Shown: positions 8,556 to 17,413, counted from the first letter of the stretch. The stretch is 36,116 nt of DNA from B1SED10-75 sp964636865 (GCA_964636865.1 CAZWVJ010000016.1:1-36116); one strand, 5' to 3'. The notes: generated from the sequence alone by a model not told the origin. Numbers and translations are program-made.

Positions 8556-8790
8556 TGGTTTACTTTTTCACCCCTAATCTGCCCCTCCTTGCAAGAGGCA
8601 ATAAAGAAGATTATTTGCCCAGGAGAATTATAACAATTGCTGCCTTCTTCCAAAACAAAATATATAAGGAATGAAAATGAAATCAATTTCCCCCTGCAGG
8701 TAATTGGTTAATTTCCTCCTGTAAATGATGTGAAAAAGTTGGATTTAGGAAGAAGACAAAGAACTTGATGTGCTGACTTAATGTTTTAAC

Positions 8791-9222
8791 TTAATGCTCT
8801 ACGGAAGAGTCTTCCTCCTGCCCTTCCTTAGACCGGGTAAACCTTTCCCTTATACGAGCAATTCTTTCTTTTGTCCAATCAATAAATGTGGCCAGATCCT
8901 CAACATTCTTCCAGCAAAAAAAGCTCAGGATGGTAAGGATTAGAGCTATAATGCCCCATAAAAGAAGATCCTCAAAACCGGTAGGCAATGCAAAAAGCAA
9001 TGATAACACGGCAGTAGCTCCAAAAATTATCATCGAAGTGAAAGGCTTGGTGAGAGAAAATGCCGCACCTACGCCAAACATAACTGCTGCCAGGCGCCCT
9101 ATGGCCGCACCGCGGGCAAGGGCTTCACTGCCTATTTCCGATGCATTTACCCCCACATAAAAAGATTGCACCATCAGAACGCCCAAACATAGAATTCCCA
9201 AAATTAATACCACATGTCGCAT
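8791..9222 (-). CDS. Small four-helix membrane protein, paralogue A
   Basis: A 143-residue protein with four predicted hydrophobic segments (about residues 4-24, 42-60, 63-81 and 86-106) and a charged C-terminal tail rich in Lys/Arg then Glu. I do not recognise the family. It is clearly paralogous to the gene at 19639: shared blocks are GAAIGRL/GGAIGRL, GAAFSLTKPFTSMII/GAAFVLSKPFASMII and LPTGFEDLLLWGI/FPTGYGDLFLWGI. The start ATG follows AAGGGAG by nine bases. It is monocistronic, with no informative neighbour. Confidence 0.8.
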   Translation of the reverse strand: MRHVVLILGILCLGVLMVQSFYVGVNASEIGSEALARGAAIGRLAAVMFGVGAAFSLTKPFTSMIIFGATAVLSLLFALPTGFEDLLLWGIIALILTILSFFCWKNVEDLATFIDWTKERIARIRERFTRSKEGQEEDSSVEH

Positions 9223-9316
9223 GAGGAAATACTCCCTTCCACTTTTTTGGAATAAAGCTTTCTTACTTTATATACTACGACACTTTGCCTTTTATGCCAA
9301 GATATTTTTTAAAAAA

Positions 9317-9443
9317 GGTGTCAGGCCTTGACATTGACACAAATTGCAAATTAAGATGTCGTTTTCTAAGATAAATAGAAATTAGGTATAAGGTAATCAA
9401 CCCCCGAAATTGTTTTTTTGTGTCAATGTCAAGGCCTGACACC
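9317..9443. mobile_element. 127-bp MITE-like element, copy 1
   Basis: Bounded by a perfect 26-bp terminal inverted repeat; the outer arm starts GGTGTCAGGCCTTGACATTG. The interior is AT-rich and has no gene. A second copy of identical length lies at 15514-15640, in the same orientation. No target-site duplication is certain, although CTAG follows the right end in both copies. Confidence 0.8.
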
Positions 9444-9552
9444 TAGGTTGTTTACCCATTACTACATTTATGATATATTACTATCACAAGGTTATCCAAG
9501 CTTACCAGCATTTAAAACTTTTTAATAAATTAAAGGAGGTTGGAAGTAAAAT

Positions 9553-10653
9553 ATGAGAATAAAATCATTTCTAATTTTTGCTCTTGCTCTTTTGGTAACC
9601 CTAATTATAAGCGGTTGTGCCGCAGAACACGAGATAAGCATAAAAATTAGCCCGGTTGAAGGTGGGCAAATAGATGGTGAGGGCATCTACGAGGAAAGTG
9701 AAACTGTGGAACTAAAAGCTACTCCCGAGGAAGGGTTCTATTTTAGCGGGTGGGAAGAAGACGGAAAAATAATTAAAAGTGACAAAACATATGTGTTTGA
9801 GGCCAAAGAAAATAGAAATTTAAAAGCAGTTTTTAAAGAAAAACAAGAAAAAGAGAATAAAGAAGAAGAAAATGACGAACAAACTGTTTCAAAAGATAAA
9901 AAAGAATCGATTTCTTCTGCTATTGACGCAGGGCTGGATTTTTTAATTGACAACCCCGAAAAAGGGAATCCATGGGAAACTTATACCCTCTTAGACTATC
10001 TCTACCGGAAATTTGAGCTTGATGAATGCTACGCATTTGAAAACACTTTTGATGATGAAAAATATGAAAATCGTGTAATATCGCCCTTGGAAAGGCTTGC
10101 GGATCCTGATTATGTTGCCCCCCTGGAGTATATAGAAGAAGAGACAGAAGAGCCTGGTATTCAATGGTTTATGGCTCGCTCTATGTATAGTGATCACCAT
10201 CCGGTAAATAAAGATTTTATTGAAAAACTCTCAAACAAGCTCGAAAAATACAGCGCAGAATATGAAGAGAATGTTACTAAAAATAAAATTGCCGGTTATT
10301 GGGTTGCTCATGTCATACTCTGTTTCCGGTGGTTGCATGAATTGGGATACGACCTGGAAGAGTATGGCTTTGAAGAACCGTGGGAGGAATTCGCAGATCA
10401 CCTGGCAAACATCGCGGAATCACAGAAAGCAAAGACGGATCTTGGATATGAAGCCATAGCTTTTCTGCAATACATAGATCAGGGGCACCGCGTTGAAGAA
10501 TCCTATATAGAGAATATATTATCACATCAAATGCCCGAAGGCGGCTGGCCCAAAGAACCTGACGAAGATGCGCATGGTCACCCGACTGTTCTTGCTGTCT
10601 GGGCGTTGCTTGAATATATCAATCCCCAAGCGGAAGCTCCCATATTAAGGTAG
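9553..10653 (+). CDS. Lipoprotein: InlB-type repeat plus helical domain
   Basis: A 366-residue exported lipoprotein. Residues 1-22 form a type II signal peptide ending in the lipobox ISGC. Residues about 26-95 match the divergent InlB B-repeat ('bacterial repeat') pattern: VELKATPEEGFYFSGWEEDG, then LKAVFKE. A highly charged Glu/Lys linker (about 95-120) follows. The rest is helical, resembling an alpha/alpha toroid: DAGLDFLID, then IAGYWVAHVILCFRWL, and near the end QMPEGGW with HPTVLAVWALLEY, which looks like a single QW-type motif of terpene-cyclase-like folds. No catalytic DxDD motif is present, so cyclase activity is not claimed. The start follows AAAGGAGG. It lies just inside the left MITE. 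Confidence 0.75.
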   Translation: MRIKSFLIFALALLVTLIISGCAAEHEISIKISPVEGGQIDGEGIYEESETVELKATPEEGFYFSGWEEDGKIIKSDKTYVFEAKENRNLKAVFKEKQEKENKEEENDEQTVSKDKKESISSAIDAGLDFLIDNPEKGNPWETYTLLDYLYRKFELDECYAFENTFDDEKYENRVISPLERLADPDYVAPLEYIEEETEEPGIQWFMARSMYSDHHPVNKDFIEKLSNKLEKYSAEYEENVTKNKIAGYWVAHVILCFRWLHELGYDLEEYGFEEPWEEFADHLANIAESQKAKTDLGYEAIAFLQYIDQGHRVEESYIENILSHQMPEGGWPKEPDEDAHGHPTVLAVWALLEYINPQAEAPILR

Positions 10654-10677
10654 AAAAGGCGCCTGACACCTGGTTTG
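10654..10677. repeat. Relic right end of the MITE family
   Basis: GCCTGACACCTGGTTTG directly follows the lipoprotein stop and matches the right ends at 9435-9450 (GCCTGACACCTAGGTTG) and 15632-15647 (GCCTGACACCTAGTTTG). No left end is found nearby, so this is a solo or decayed copy. The -35 box of the next promoter overlaps it. Confidence 0.55.
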
Positions 10678-10703
10678 ATGTGAGTGCTGAATGCAAACAT
10701 AAT
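10675..10703 (+). promoter_or_regulatory. Candidate sigma-A promoter
   Basis: TTGATG, a 17-bp spacer and CATAAT, located 43 bp before the radical SAM start at 10746. The -35 box overlaps the MITE relic, so the insertion may have supplied part of this promoter. Confidence 0.5.
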
Positions 10704-10745
10704 CTACCGCTGTATGGCCATGTGATAAATTAAGGAATGGAAAAA

Positions 10746-12092
10746 ATGAAAAAAAAGCTATTGCTCATAAACCCCAAAAACCCCAGTAAAGCCCATTTTC
10801 AAAACGATCGTACCGCAGCCTATCAGCCGCTCGGACTTGGTATTATTGCTGCTCTCACTCCCGGTGATTGGGAAGTAGAAATACTCGATGAATACTTTGA
10901 AAAATTCAGTTACAGGGAAGCAGATTTGGTAGGGGTTACCGCTTTTACCCCTTCAGCCAACAGGGCTTACAGTTTTGCCTCCTTTTACAGGAAGCAGGGG
11001 ATCCCCACGGTTATGGGGGGTATTCACGCATCGATGATGCCGGAAGAAGCGCTAAATTATGTGAACACCGTGGTGACCGGCGAGGCAGAAAGTGTCTGGG
11101 AAAAAGTAATCGGTGATTTTGAATCAGGCAGCATGCAAAAGATTTACCGTGGGGAGCTTCTGCCTATGGAGGGAGCTCCGCATCCGCGACGGGAATTGTT
11201 TAATTCACGTTACTTACTGGGCTCAATCCAGACAACACGGGGATGCCCCATGCACTGTGATTTTTGTTCCGTATCCGCTTTCAACGGGCGTCAATACCGC
11301 AAGCGCCCGGTAAAAGAGGTTTTGGACGAGCTTGAAAATATTCCGCAGAAAAGAGTTTTATTTGTAGATGATAACCTGACAGGAAACGGAAAAGAAGATG
11401 AAGAGCGTTCTATATCCTTGTTTAAAGGAATGATTGAAAGAAAGTTAAACAAGGAATGGTTTTGCCAGACATCCATAAATGTAGCTTCCAATGAAGAGGT
11501 GCTGTATTACGCATCAAAAAGCGGATGCCGGATGATGCTAATCGGGGTAGAGTCGGAAAAGGAAGCTGTTCTGGCGAACCTGAACAAGAAGGCAAACCTT
11601 AATATACTTAACCGTTATGATGAAATTTTCCGGCTTATTAACAAGTATAAAATTGCCACTATCGGTGGATTCATTTTCGGAACGGACCTGGATACCGCCG
11701 ATGATTTACGGTGCCGGGCCCAGTATATCAACCAGTCAAGAGTTGATATAGTACAGGCGACCGTACTTACTCCGTTGCCCGGAACAAAGTTATATCAAAA
11801 ATTCAGGGACAGCGGCAGGCTGCTTTATACCGATTATCCCGAAGATTGGGAAAAGTACGATATGTTAGATGTCCTTTTTAAACCGGCACTTATGGAGCAT
11901 GAAGATTTGAAAGAGGTTATGATCGAATGCTTGATGAGCTTCTCTAATCTGTGGAATGTATTCAAAAAATTTATCAGAACCCTTGTTTTTACAAAAAACC
12001 TTTGGACAGCACTTTGGGCCTTGAACGGTAACCGGGTTTACCGCAGTATGATGTTAAATAAAATAAAGGAATGGAAGCAGAATAAAAATTAA
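10746..12092 (+). CDS. B12-binding radical SAM protein, paralogue 2
   Basis: A 448-residue class B radical SAM protein. An N-terminal cobalamin-binding domain (residues 1 to about 135; QPLGLGIIAALTPGDWEVEI, TVMGGIHASM, TGEAESVW) is followed by the radical SAM barrel with Cys167, Cys171 and Cys174 in CPMHCDFC, then FVDDN and FGTDLDTADDL. The C-terminal extension ends in an aromatic/basic helix region. I chose the second ATG (10746) because AAGGA lies nine bases upstream, whereas the ATG at 10737 abuts that sequence. The resulting length equals that of the paralogue at 13980. Similarity to HpnP-type hopanoid methylases is at the architecture level only; the substrate is unknown. Confidence 0.9.
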   Translation: MKKKLLLINPKNPSKAHFQNDRTAAYQPLGLGIIAALTPGDWEVEILDEYFEKFSYREADLVGVTAFTPSANRAYSFASFYRKQGIPTVMGGIHASMMPEEALNYVNTVVTGEAESVWEKVIGDFESGSMQKIYRGELLPMEGAPHPRRELFNSRYLLGSIQTTRGCPMHCDFCSVSAFNGRQYRKRPVKEVLDELENIPQKRVLFVDDNLTGNGKEDEERSISLFKGMIERKLNKEWFCQTSINVASNEEVLYYASKSGCRMMLIGVESEKEAVLANLNKKANLNILNRYDEIFRLINKYKIATIGGFIFGTDLDTADDLRCRAQYINQSRVDIVQATVLTPLPGTKLYQKFRDSGRLLYTDYPEDWEKYDMLDVLFKPALMEHEDLKEVMIECLMSFSNLWNVFKKFIRTLVFTKNLWTALWALNGNRVYRSMMLNKIKEWKQNKN

Positions 12093-12186
12093 ATTAAACA
12101 GCAGTACGTGGTTTAAGTAGATAAGGGAATATGAGTAAACCTTGAGGGAAATGGCTGTTTATTTTAAGATAACTTGATGTTACAAT

Positions 12187-13899
12187 ATGCGTATGTCTAC
12201 CGATTTTAACCATCTCCATGAAGGAAAAAAGGGAATAAAAGAGAATGCCAATTTTTCAATCACGAATAATCGCCACCCTAAAGGCAATCGTGCTCGTGTT
12301 TTGCTCACCTCTGTCTTTGGACCCTATGCGCAGGACGATGAATTTGGCAGCCGACTCCTCAACCCTATGGAACTTTACCACAACCAAATAACGAGAAAAC
12401 AAGGTGTATTTTCTCCCCGCCACTTTCATCAGTCGTGGGGCATAATGATGATCCAGGAAAATATTTCGGCACCGTGTACTGTCCTTGATTTTCCTACACG
12501 TGAAGCTTTTGCCCGCGAGATTACTGCAAACAGCTATGATATTATCGGCATCTCTTCGATTGTGATAAACTTGGAGAAAGTGCGGGAGATGTGCCGCTTA
12601 ATAAGGGAAAAATCCCCCGGTTCCGTAATTGTCGTCGGTGGTCATGTGGCTGGGATACCCGACCTGGAAAAGATAGTGGATGCCGACTTTGTGGTTAAGG
12701 GGGAAGGAATATCCTGGATGCGCAGTTACCTTGGTGAAGATCCAAACGCACCTATCCACCATCCAGTGATTTCTTCCGGCTTTAACATGCGGGTATTAGG
12801 GGTCAAGATACCTAACTGGATGACCGACACCTTGGCGCTTATAACTTCGGTGGGTTGCCCCGAAGGATGCAATTTTTGCAGCACTTCTTCTTTTTTCGGA
12901 GGCAAGGGCAATATGGTAAATTTTTATCCCACGGGAGAAGAGCTGTTTAATGTAATGGATGATCTGGCAACAAGGTCCGGAAAAAATTCTTTCTATATCA
13001 TTGATGAGAATTTTCTGCTGCAAAAGCAGCGGACTAAAGAACTAATTGAGTTAATGAGGAATAATGGAAAAAGCTGGTCACTCAATATTTTTTCATCTGT
13101 TAAAGCCCTCAAGCAATACACAGAGGAAGAACTGCTTGATTTGGGGATCAACTTCGTCTGGATTGGCCTGGAGTCGCCCCGGGCAAGCTATGCTAAACTA
13201 AAAGAGTCGGACACTATGCAGTTGGTGGAGGAACTTAAGCGCCTGGGCATCCTCACTCTCGGTTCAATGATTATCGGGTTGGATCACCATACACCTGAAA
13301 ATATCGTTGATGAAGTGGAACACATAATAGACCATGGAACTATTGCCTGCCAGTTCATGCTATACACTCCTTTGCCCGGCACGCCGTTTTATAAGGAGAT
13401 GAAAGAACAGGAACGCCTTCTTGATGTGGATTTGGCTGATAGTCATGGTCAATATGCCTTTAACTTCAAACACCCTGCTATTTCGCGTGAAGAATCCAAA
13501 AAAATTATGGATTGGGCATTCCAGCGGGATTTCGAATACAACGGCCCCACTTATTTTCGTCTGTGCCGGACCACATTTGAAGGGTGGAAACGTTTTCGCA
13601 ACCACCCGGAGCCGCGGATTCGCAACCGTTTTAGAAGCAAGGTCCCTAATCTTCGTTTTTTGTACCCACCCGTGTTGTGGGCTATGGAGAAGATGCTCCG
13701 GGAAAAAAATAAACCAATAGCCATGGAAATACGCCAACTGCGGCAGGAGATAGAACGTGAATTTGGATTTCTGACCAAACTTATAGTTCGTCTTTTTGGG
13801 CCTGTAGTTTTATGGATAGCCCGGCGGGAAGAAAAACGTCTTGCCCGGGGACAAACGTACGAACCTCCAACCATTATAACGCGCCGCCGTTGGGCTTAA
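12187..13899 (+). CDS. B12-binding radical SAM protein, divergent type
   Basis: A 570-residue protein with the same two-domain plan as its neighbours but a different subfamily. Residues about 35-185 form a B12-binding-like domain opening with RVLLTSVFGPYAQDDEFGSR and containing VIVVGGHVAGIPDLEKI. The radical SAM cluster motif CPEGCNFC has Cys224, Cys228 and Cys231. A long basic C-terminal region (about 440-570) is Arg/Lys-rich and includes a hydrophobic stretch near LIVRLFGPVVLWIA that could associate with a membrane. The ATG lacks a strong ribosome binding site. It lies 94 bp downstream of paralogue 2 on the same strand, so co-transcription is plausible. Methylase or other radical chemistry cannot be decided from sequence. 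Confidence 0.88.
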   Translation: MRMSTDFNHLHEGKKGIKENANFSITNNRHPKGNRARVLLTSVFGPYAQDDEFGSRLLNPMELYHNQITRKQGVFSPRHFHQSWGIMMIQENISAPCTVLDFPTREAFAREITANSYDIIGISSIVINLEKVREMCRLIREKSPGSVIVVGGHVAGIPDLEKIVDADFVVKGEGISWMRSYLGEDPNAPIHHPVISSGFNMRVLGVKIPNWMTDTLALITSVGCPEGCNFCSTSSFFGGKGNMVNFYPTGEELFNVMDDLATRSGKNSFYIIDENFLLQKQRTKELIELMRNNGKSWSLNIFSSVKALKQYTEEELLDLGINFVWIGLESPRASYAKLKESDTMQLVEELKRLGILTLGSMIIGLDHHTPENIVDEVEHIIDHGTIACQFMLYTPLPGTPFYKEMKEQERLLDVDLADSHGQYAFNFKHPAISREESKKIMDWAFQRDFEYNGPTYFRLCRTTFEGWKRFRNHPEPRIRNRFRSKVPNLRFLYPPVLWAMEKMLREKNKPIAMEIRQLRQEIEREFGFLTKLIVRLFGPVVLWIARREEKRLARGQTYEPPTIITRRRWA

Positions 13900-13934
13900 T
13901 GCAGGTACATAAATATAAGCTGTCGAAGACTTAC

Positions 13935-13968
13935 AGGCATTTTTGAGAGAAACTCTTCCAAAAAGCCT
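13935..13968. terminator. Bidirectional hairpin between convergent genes
   Basis: The nested stem AGGC-TTTTTG-AGAG / CTCT-CAAAAA-GCCT encloses a three-base loop, with small bulges. It lies exactly between the convergent radical SAM genes ending at 13899 and 13980. The U-rich stem favours termination, though no long U-run follows. Confidence 0.55.
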
Positions 13969-13979
13969 AAAAAACACTT

Positions 13980-15326
13980 CTATTTATTGTTTCCTTTTTT
14001 AATCTTTTTAATTGCTTCAAAATACTGGGTGCGATAAACATTATTGATGTTAAAAGCTGCCACTGCTGAAATTAAATTTCGGGTACAAAAAAGGGTCTTT
14101 ATAAACTTGAGAATAAGAGTGCTCCATCTACCAAGGCTAATCCAGCATTTAACCATGGCTTCTTTCAATTCTTCCCTTTCCATACGCAAGGGCTTATAGA
14201 CAACATCTAACCAATCATACCGGCTCCAGTCTTCAGGATAATCGGTAAAAAGCAATCTATTGTTGTCCCTGAATCTTTCATATATCTTGGTACCGGGGAA
14301 TGGAGTTAGTATGGTGGGCTGCACTGCATCGATTCTTGATTTGTTTATGAATCTAACCCGGCGATATAAATCCTCAACATTGTCTGAATCTATTCCAAAG
14401 ATCATTGTCCCGTTTATGGCGATATTATACTTGTGAATAAGTTTAAAAATCTCATTATAGCTGTTAAGTTTTTTCACATTCGTTTTTTTACCCAGGTTCT
14501 CTAAAGAAGACTCTTTTTCTGATTCAATACCTAAAAGCATTAATCTACATCCGCTCTTTGAAGCATAATACAACACTTCTTCGTCTTCCGCTACATTAAT
14601 TGAGGTCTGGCAACCCCATACTTTTTTTATATTCCTGTCAATCATCCCTTTAAAAAGTGATAAGGCCCGTTCTTTGCTCCCTTCTCCTTTTTCTATTAAG
14701 TTATCGTCTACAAAGAAAACTCTTCTGTCGGGAATGGCTTCTAATTCATCCAGAACTTCTTCTACCGGCCGCTTCCGATATTTTTTGCCGTACATGGCGG
14801 AAATGGTACAAAATTCACAATCCATAGGACATCCACGGGTAGTCTGGATTGAAGCCATCATGTAGCGAGAACTTAATAAATCACGGCGCGGGAACGGAAA
14901 GCCGGCCATTGGCAGAAGTTCTCCCCGATAAATTTCTTGCAATTGATTGGATTCAAAATCACTAATCACTTTACTCCAAACACCTTCGGCTTCGCCGATT
15001 ACTACGCTGTTTACGTATCTGAGTGCTTCCTCCGGCACTTGTGAAACATGAATACCTCCCATTACTACAGGGGTACCTCTAGAATTGTAAATTTCGGCAA
15101 TTTGATAAGCCCTGTAGGCTGAGGAAGTGTAAGAAGTGATCCCTACCAGATCTGCTTCTCTGTAGCTAAATGGTTCAAGTATCTCGTCAAAAATTTCTAC
15201 TTCCCAATGATCCGGAGTAAGAGCTGCTATAATGGCCAAATTCAAAGGTTGAAAAGGCTTGAATATAATCTTAGAATTGGCTTTCCAGCTGCTTATAGGG
15301 TTTATAAGCAATAGTTTTCTTTTCAT
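13980..15326 (-). CDS. B12-binding radical SAM protein, paralogue 3
   Basis: A 448-residue close paralogue of the genes at 3 and 10746, on the opposite strand. The cobalamin-binding domain covers about residues 1-135 (QPLNLAIIAALTPDHWEVEI, VVMGGIHVSQ, IGEAEGVWSKVI). The radical SAM motif CPMDCEFC supplies Cys166, Cys170 and Cys173, followed by YRKRPVEEVLDELEAIP and FFVDDN. The start is the ATG at 15326, six bases after AAAGGA; an in-frame TTG at 15344 is not needed. The gene is visibly more AT-rich than the partial copy at the window start, suggesting either relaxed codon use or separate ancestry. The right MITE lies behind its start. Confidence 0.9.
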   Translation of the reverse strand: MKRKLLLINPISSWKANSKIIFKPFQPLNLAIIAALTPDHWEVEIFDEILEPFSYREADLVGITSYTSSAYRAYQIAEIYNSRGTPVVMGGIHVSQVPEEALRYVNSVVIGEAEGVWSKVISDFESNQLQEIYRGELLPMAGFPFPRRDLLSSRYMMASIQTTRGCPMDCEFCTISAMYGKKYRKRPVEEVLDELEAIPDRRVFFVDDNLIEKGEGSKERALSLFKGMIDRNIKKVWGCQTSINVAEDEEVLYYASKSGCRLMLLGIESEKESSLENLGKKTNVKKLNSYNEIFKLIHKYNIAINGTMIFGIDSDNVEDLYRRVRFINKSRIDAVQPTILTPFPGTKIYERFRDNNRLLFTDYPEDWSRYDWLDVVYKPLRMEREELKEAMVKCWISLGRWSTLILKFIKTLFCTRNLISAVAAFNINNVYRTQYFEAIKKIKKGNNK

Positions 15327-15513
15327 ACTTTTTCCTTTAGGCAATATATTGATTAAGATTTCTCCGGAACCTGTTAATTCTTTTAAAAGTATATTTTTTT
15401 ACCTTTTAATTGTCAATGATGTTAGGTCTATGTGTAAGGCAGAGGTGTTGGCAGTTAAAGACCAAACGTACCCGAAAGGTATCAATTTATTGATCAGAAA
15501 AGGTGTTAGAAAA

Positions 15514-15640
15514 AGTGTCAGGCCTTGACTCTGACCCAAATTGCAAATTAAGATGTAGCTTTCTAAGATAAATAGAAATTAGGTATAAGGTAATCAACCC
15601 CCGAAATTGTTTTTTTGTGTCAATGTCAAGGCCTGACACC
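15514..15640. mobile_element. 127-bp MITE-like element, copy 2
   Basis: The same length and orientation as 9317-9443, and nearly identical inside. The right terminal repeat is intact, while the left arm has acquired several substitutions (for example GACTCTGACCC for GACATTGACAC). Together the two copies bracket the lipoprotein and three radical SAM genes. Confidence 0.8.
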
Positions 15641-15660
15641 TAGTTTGGGCATTAAATATG

Positions 15661-15689
15661 TTGACTTTCCCCCTGCAGGATGTTAAAAT
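15661..15689 (+). promoter_or_regulatory. Sigma-A promoter for the tRNA pair
   Basis: TTGACT, a 17-bp spacer and TAAAAT, with spacing and orientation suited to transcribe tRNA-His and tRNA-Gln, the first of which starts 74 bp further on. Confidence 0.7.
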
Positions 15690-15762
15690 GATCGTTGCAT
15701 GTGGCTGTGAGGCTACATAGAGCTGTGCTGAAGGCATTAATATTTTGCCGATACATAGGCGT

Positions 15763-15841
15763 GGTGGGTGTAGCTCAGTCAGGTCAGAGCGCCAGGTTGT
15801 GGCCCTGGAGGTCGAGGGTTCGAGTCCCTTCACTCACCCCA
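15763..15841 (+). tRNA. tRNA-His (GTG)
   Basis: A full cloverleaf: acceptor GTGGGTG/CACTCAC, D stem GCTC/GAGC, anticodon stem CCAGG/CCTGG with loop TTGTGGC (anticodon GTG), and T stem GAGGG/CCCTT with TTCGAGT. The extra G at -1 faces discriminator C, as expected for tRNA-His. The CCA end is encoded. Confidence 0.97.
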
Positions 15842-15897
15842 TTTAAGGAACATAAAATGGGTAAGCCATTTTAAAATATAATATGTTTAAAATACAC

Positions 15898-15972
15898 TGG
15901 GGTGTCGCCAAGCGGTAAGGCACAGGGTTTTGGACCCTGCACGCGCAGGTTCGAATCCTGCCACCCCAGCCA
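15898..15972 (+). tRNA. tRNA-Gln (TTG)
   Basis: Acceptor TGGGGTG/CACCCCA, anticodon stem CAGGG/CCCTG with loop TTTTGGA (anticodon TTG), and T arm CAGGTTCGAATCCTG. The CCA end is encoded. It is 56 bp after tRNA-His and is probably co-transcribed. Confidence 0.97.
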
Positions 15973-16069
15973 TTTTTTTATTCATGGCATGAATTAATCC
16001 CGCCATGCCACATGAATAAAACAACTTGTTCTAGAAGCACTACTTAGATCCAATAGGAGTGAATTTATC

Positions 16070-17413
16070 TTGCTGCCATCACAACCGGAAAATCTCCTGT
16101 CAGATTTGATCCGCATTAATACCGTAAATCCCCCGGGTAATGAAACAGCCGGGGCAGAATATTTAAAAGATCTTTTTGACCGGGCCGGCGTTGCCAGTGA
16201 GATTATCGAGCCGGAAAAGGGACGCGGCAGTTTAATTGCCCGCATGGGCTCGGGGCCAAAAAAAATACTTCTTGTTTCCCACCTCGATGTAGTCCCCGCC
16301 GGAGAGGGCTGGAGCTTCGACCCTCTTTGCGGAGATATCAAAAACGGCATGGTTTACGGTCGCGGAGCCTTGGACTGCAAAGATCTCATGGCTGCCCAGG
16401 TTTATGCCATGCTGCAGCTTTCCCAGGCAAACACCCTTCCGGACGGGGAAATTATCCTGGCTGCCACCGCCGACGAGGAAGCAGGAGGCAAACTGGGGGT
16501 AAACTACCTGCTGAATAATTATCCGGAAAAGCTCCGGGCAGATTTTGCCGTTAATGAAGGGGCGGAATTCCCCATTCATATCCGGGGAAACAGCGGAAAT
16601 ACGTTTGTATGTTTTATCCAGGTGGGAGAGAAAGGTACCGCCTGGAACAAAGTCACGGCAAAAGGGGTCTCCTGCCACGGTTCCATTCCCACTCTGGGTG
16701 ATAACGCTATTGCGCGCATGACCAAGGCAATCAGCGCTTTCCAGAAATACCGCCCCCAAATAAACTTGATTCCGGAGGTAAAATTCCTCCTGGAAGAACT
16801 TGCCCGCCTGAAGGGCATAACCCCGGACAAGGCAATTCTTGACGAAGATGAACCGGATAACGAAACTCTCATCCGGCGAGTGGATGAACTGCTGGAGCAG
16901 CTGGAATTGGAAAAGGGTTTCGGAGAAATTTTACGCGCCATGACCCGCATGACCATCTCTCCCAATGTTATAAGCGGCGGCACCAAAACCAACACAGTAC
17001 CCCATCACTGCGAAACCGAAGTAGATGTACGAATACTGCCGGGACAAGACCGGGATTATGTGCTGCGGGAATTGCATGACCACATGGGAGAAAATCTGGA
17101 CATTGAATTTTCTATGTACCGGGAGCCCAGCTTTTCCAGCTCATCAACTCCTTATTATTCCCTCATCAAGGAAACCACGCAGGAGGTGCTGGGTAATGAC
17201 GTCGTTTGCCTCCCTCATATTTCCACCGGTTCTACCGATTCTCATTACCTGCGTAACGCGGGCATACCCTCTTACGGAATTGGTATGGCCCACCGCGGTG
17301 CCAACCCGGATATGTGGAAGGCCATTCACGGGCAGGATGAAAAAATTGACGTAGAAAGCGTCCGGCTAAAAGCAGATTTTATCGCCGCTCTGATCCGGAA
17401 TTATTTAAAGTAA
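16070..17413 (+). CDS. M20-family metallopeptidase (ArgE/DapE type)
   Basis: A 447-residue cytoplasmic metal-dependent amidohydrolase. Metal-site blocks are VSHLDVVP (His71, Asp73), GRGALDCKD (Asp102, bridging), ATADEEAGG (Glu136 general base, Glu137) and AIHGQDEKID (His420). The dimerisation/lid domain lies at about residues 190-330 with CHGSIPTLGDNA. Substrates of this family are N-acyl amino acids or small peptides; the exact one is not evident. The start is a TTG with AGGAG ten bases upstream (caataggagt); no better ATG exists. The gene stands alone behind the two tRNAs. Confidence 0.92.
   Translation: MLPSQPENLLSDLIRINTVNPPGNETAGAEYLKDLFDRAGVASEIIEPEKGRGSLIARMGSGPKKILLVSHLDVVPAGEGWSFDPLCGDIKNGMVYGRGALDCKDLMAAQVYAMLQLSQANTLPDGEIILAATADEEAGGKLGVNYLLNNYPEKLRADFAVNEGAEFPIHIRGNSGNTFVCFIQVGEKGTAWNKVTAKGVSCHGSIPTLGDNAIARMTKAISAFQKYRPQINLIPEVKFLLEELARLKGITPDKAILDEDEPDNETLIRRVDELLEQLELEKGFGEILRAMTRMTISPNVISGGTKTNTVPHHCETEVDVRILPGQDRDYVLRELHDHMGENLDIEFSMYREPSFSSSSTPYYSLIKETTQEVLGNDVVCLPHISTGSTDSHYLRNAGIPSYGIGMAHRGANPDMWKAIHGQDEKIDVESVRLKADFIAALIRNYLK

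Noticed and set aside
9553..10653. Annotating the lipoprotein as a terpene cyclase
   Set aside because: Only one QW-like motif and no catalytic DxDD; fold resemblance alone does not support an enzyme call.
15594..15833. 79-codon minus-strand frame beginning MKGLEPSTSRATTW
   Set aside because: It is the antisense of tRNA-His and the MITE; this peptide is a well-known artefact of translating tRNA genes.
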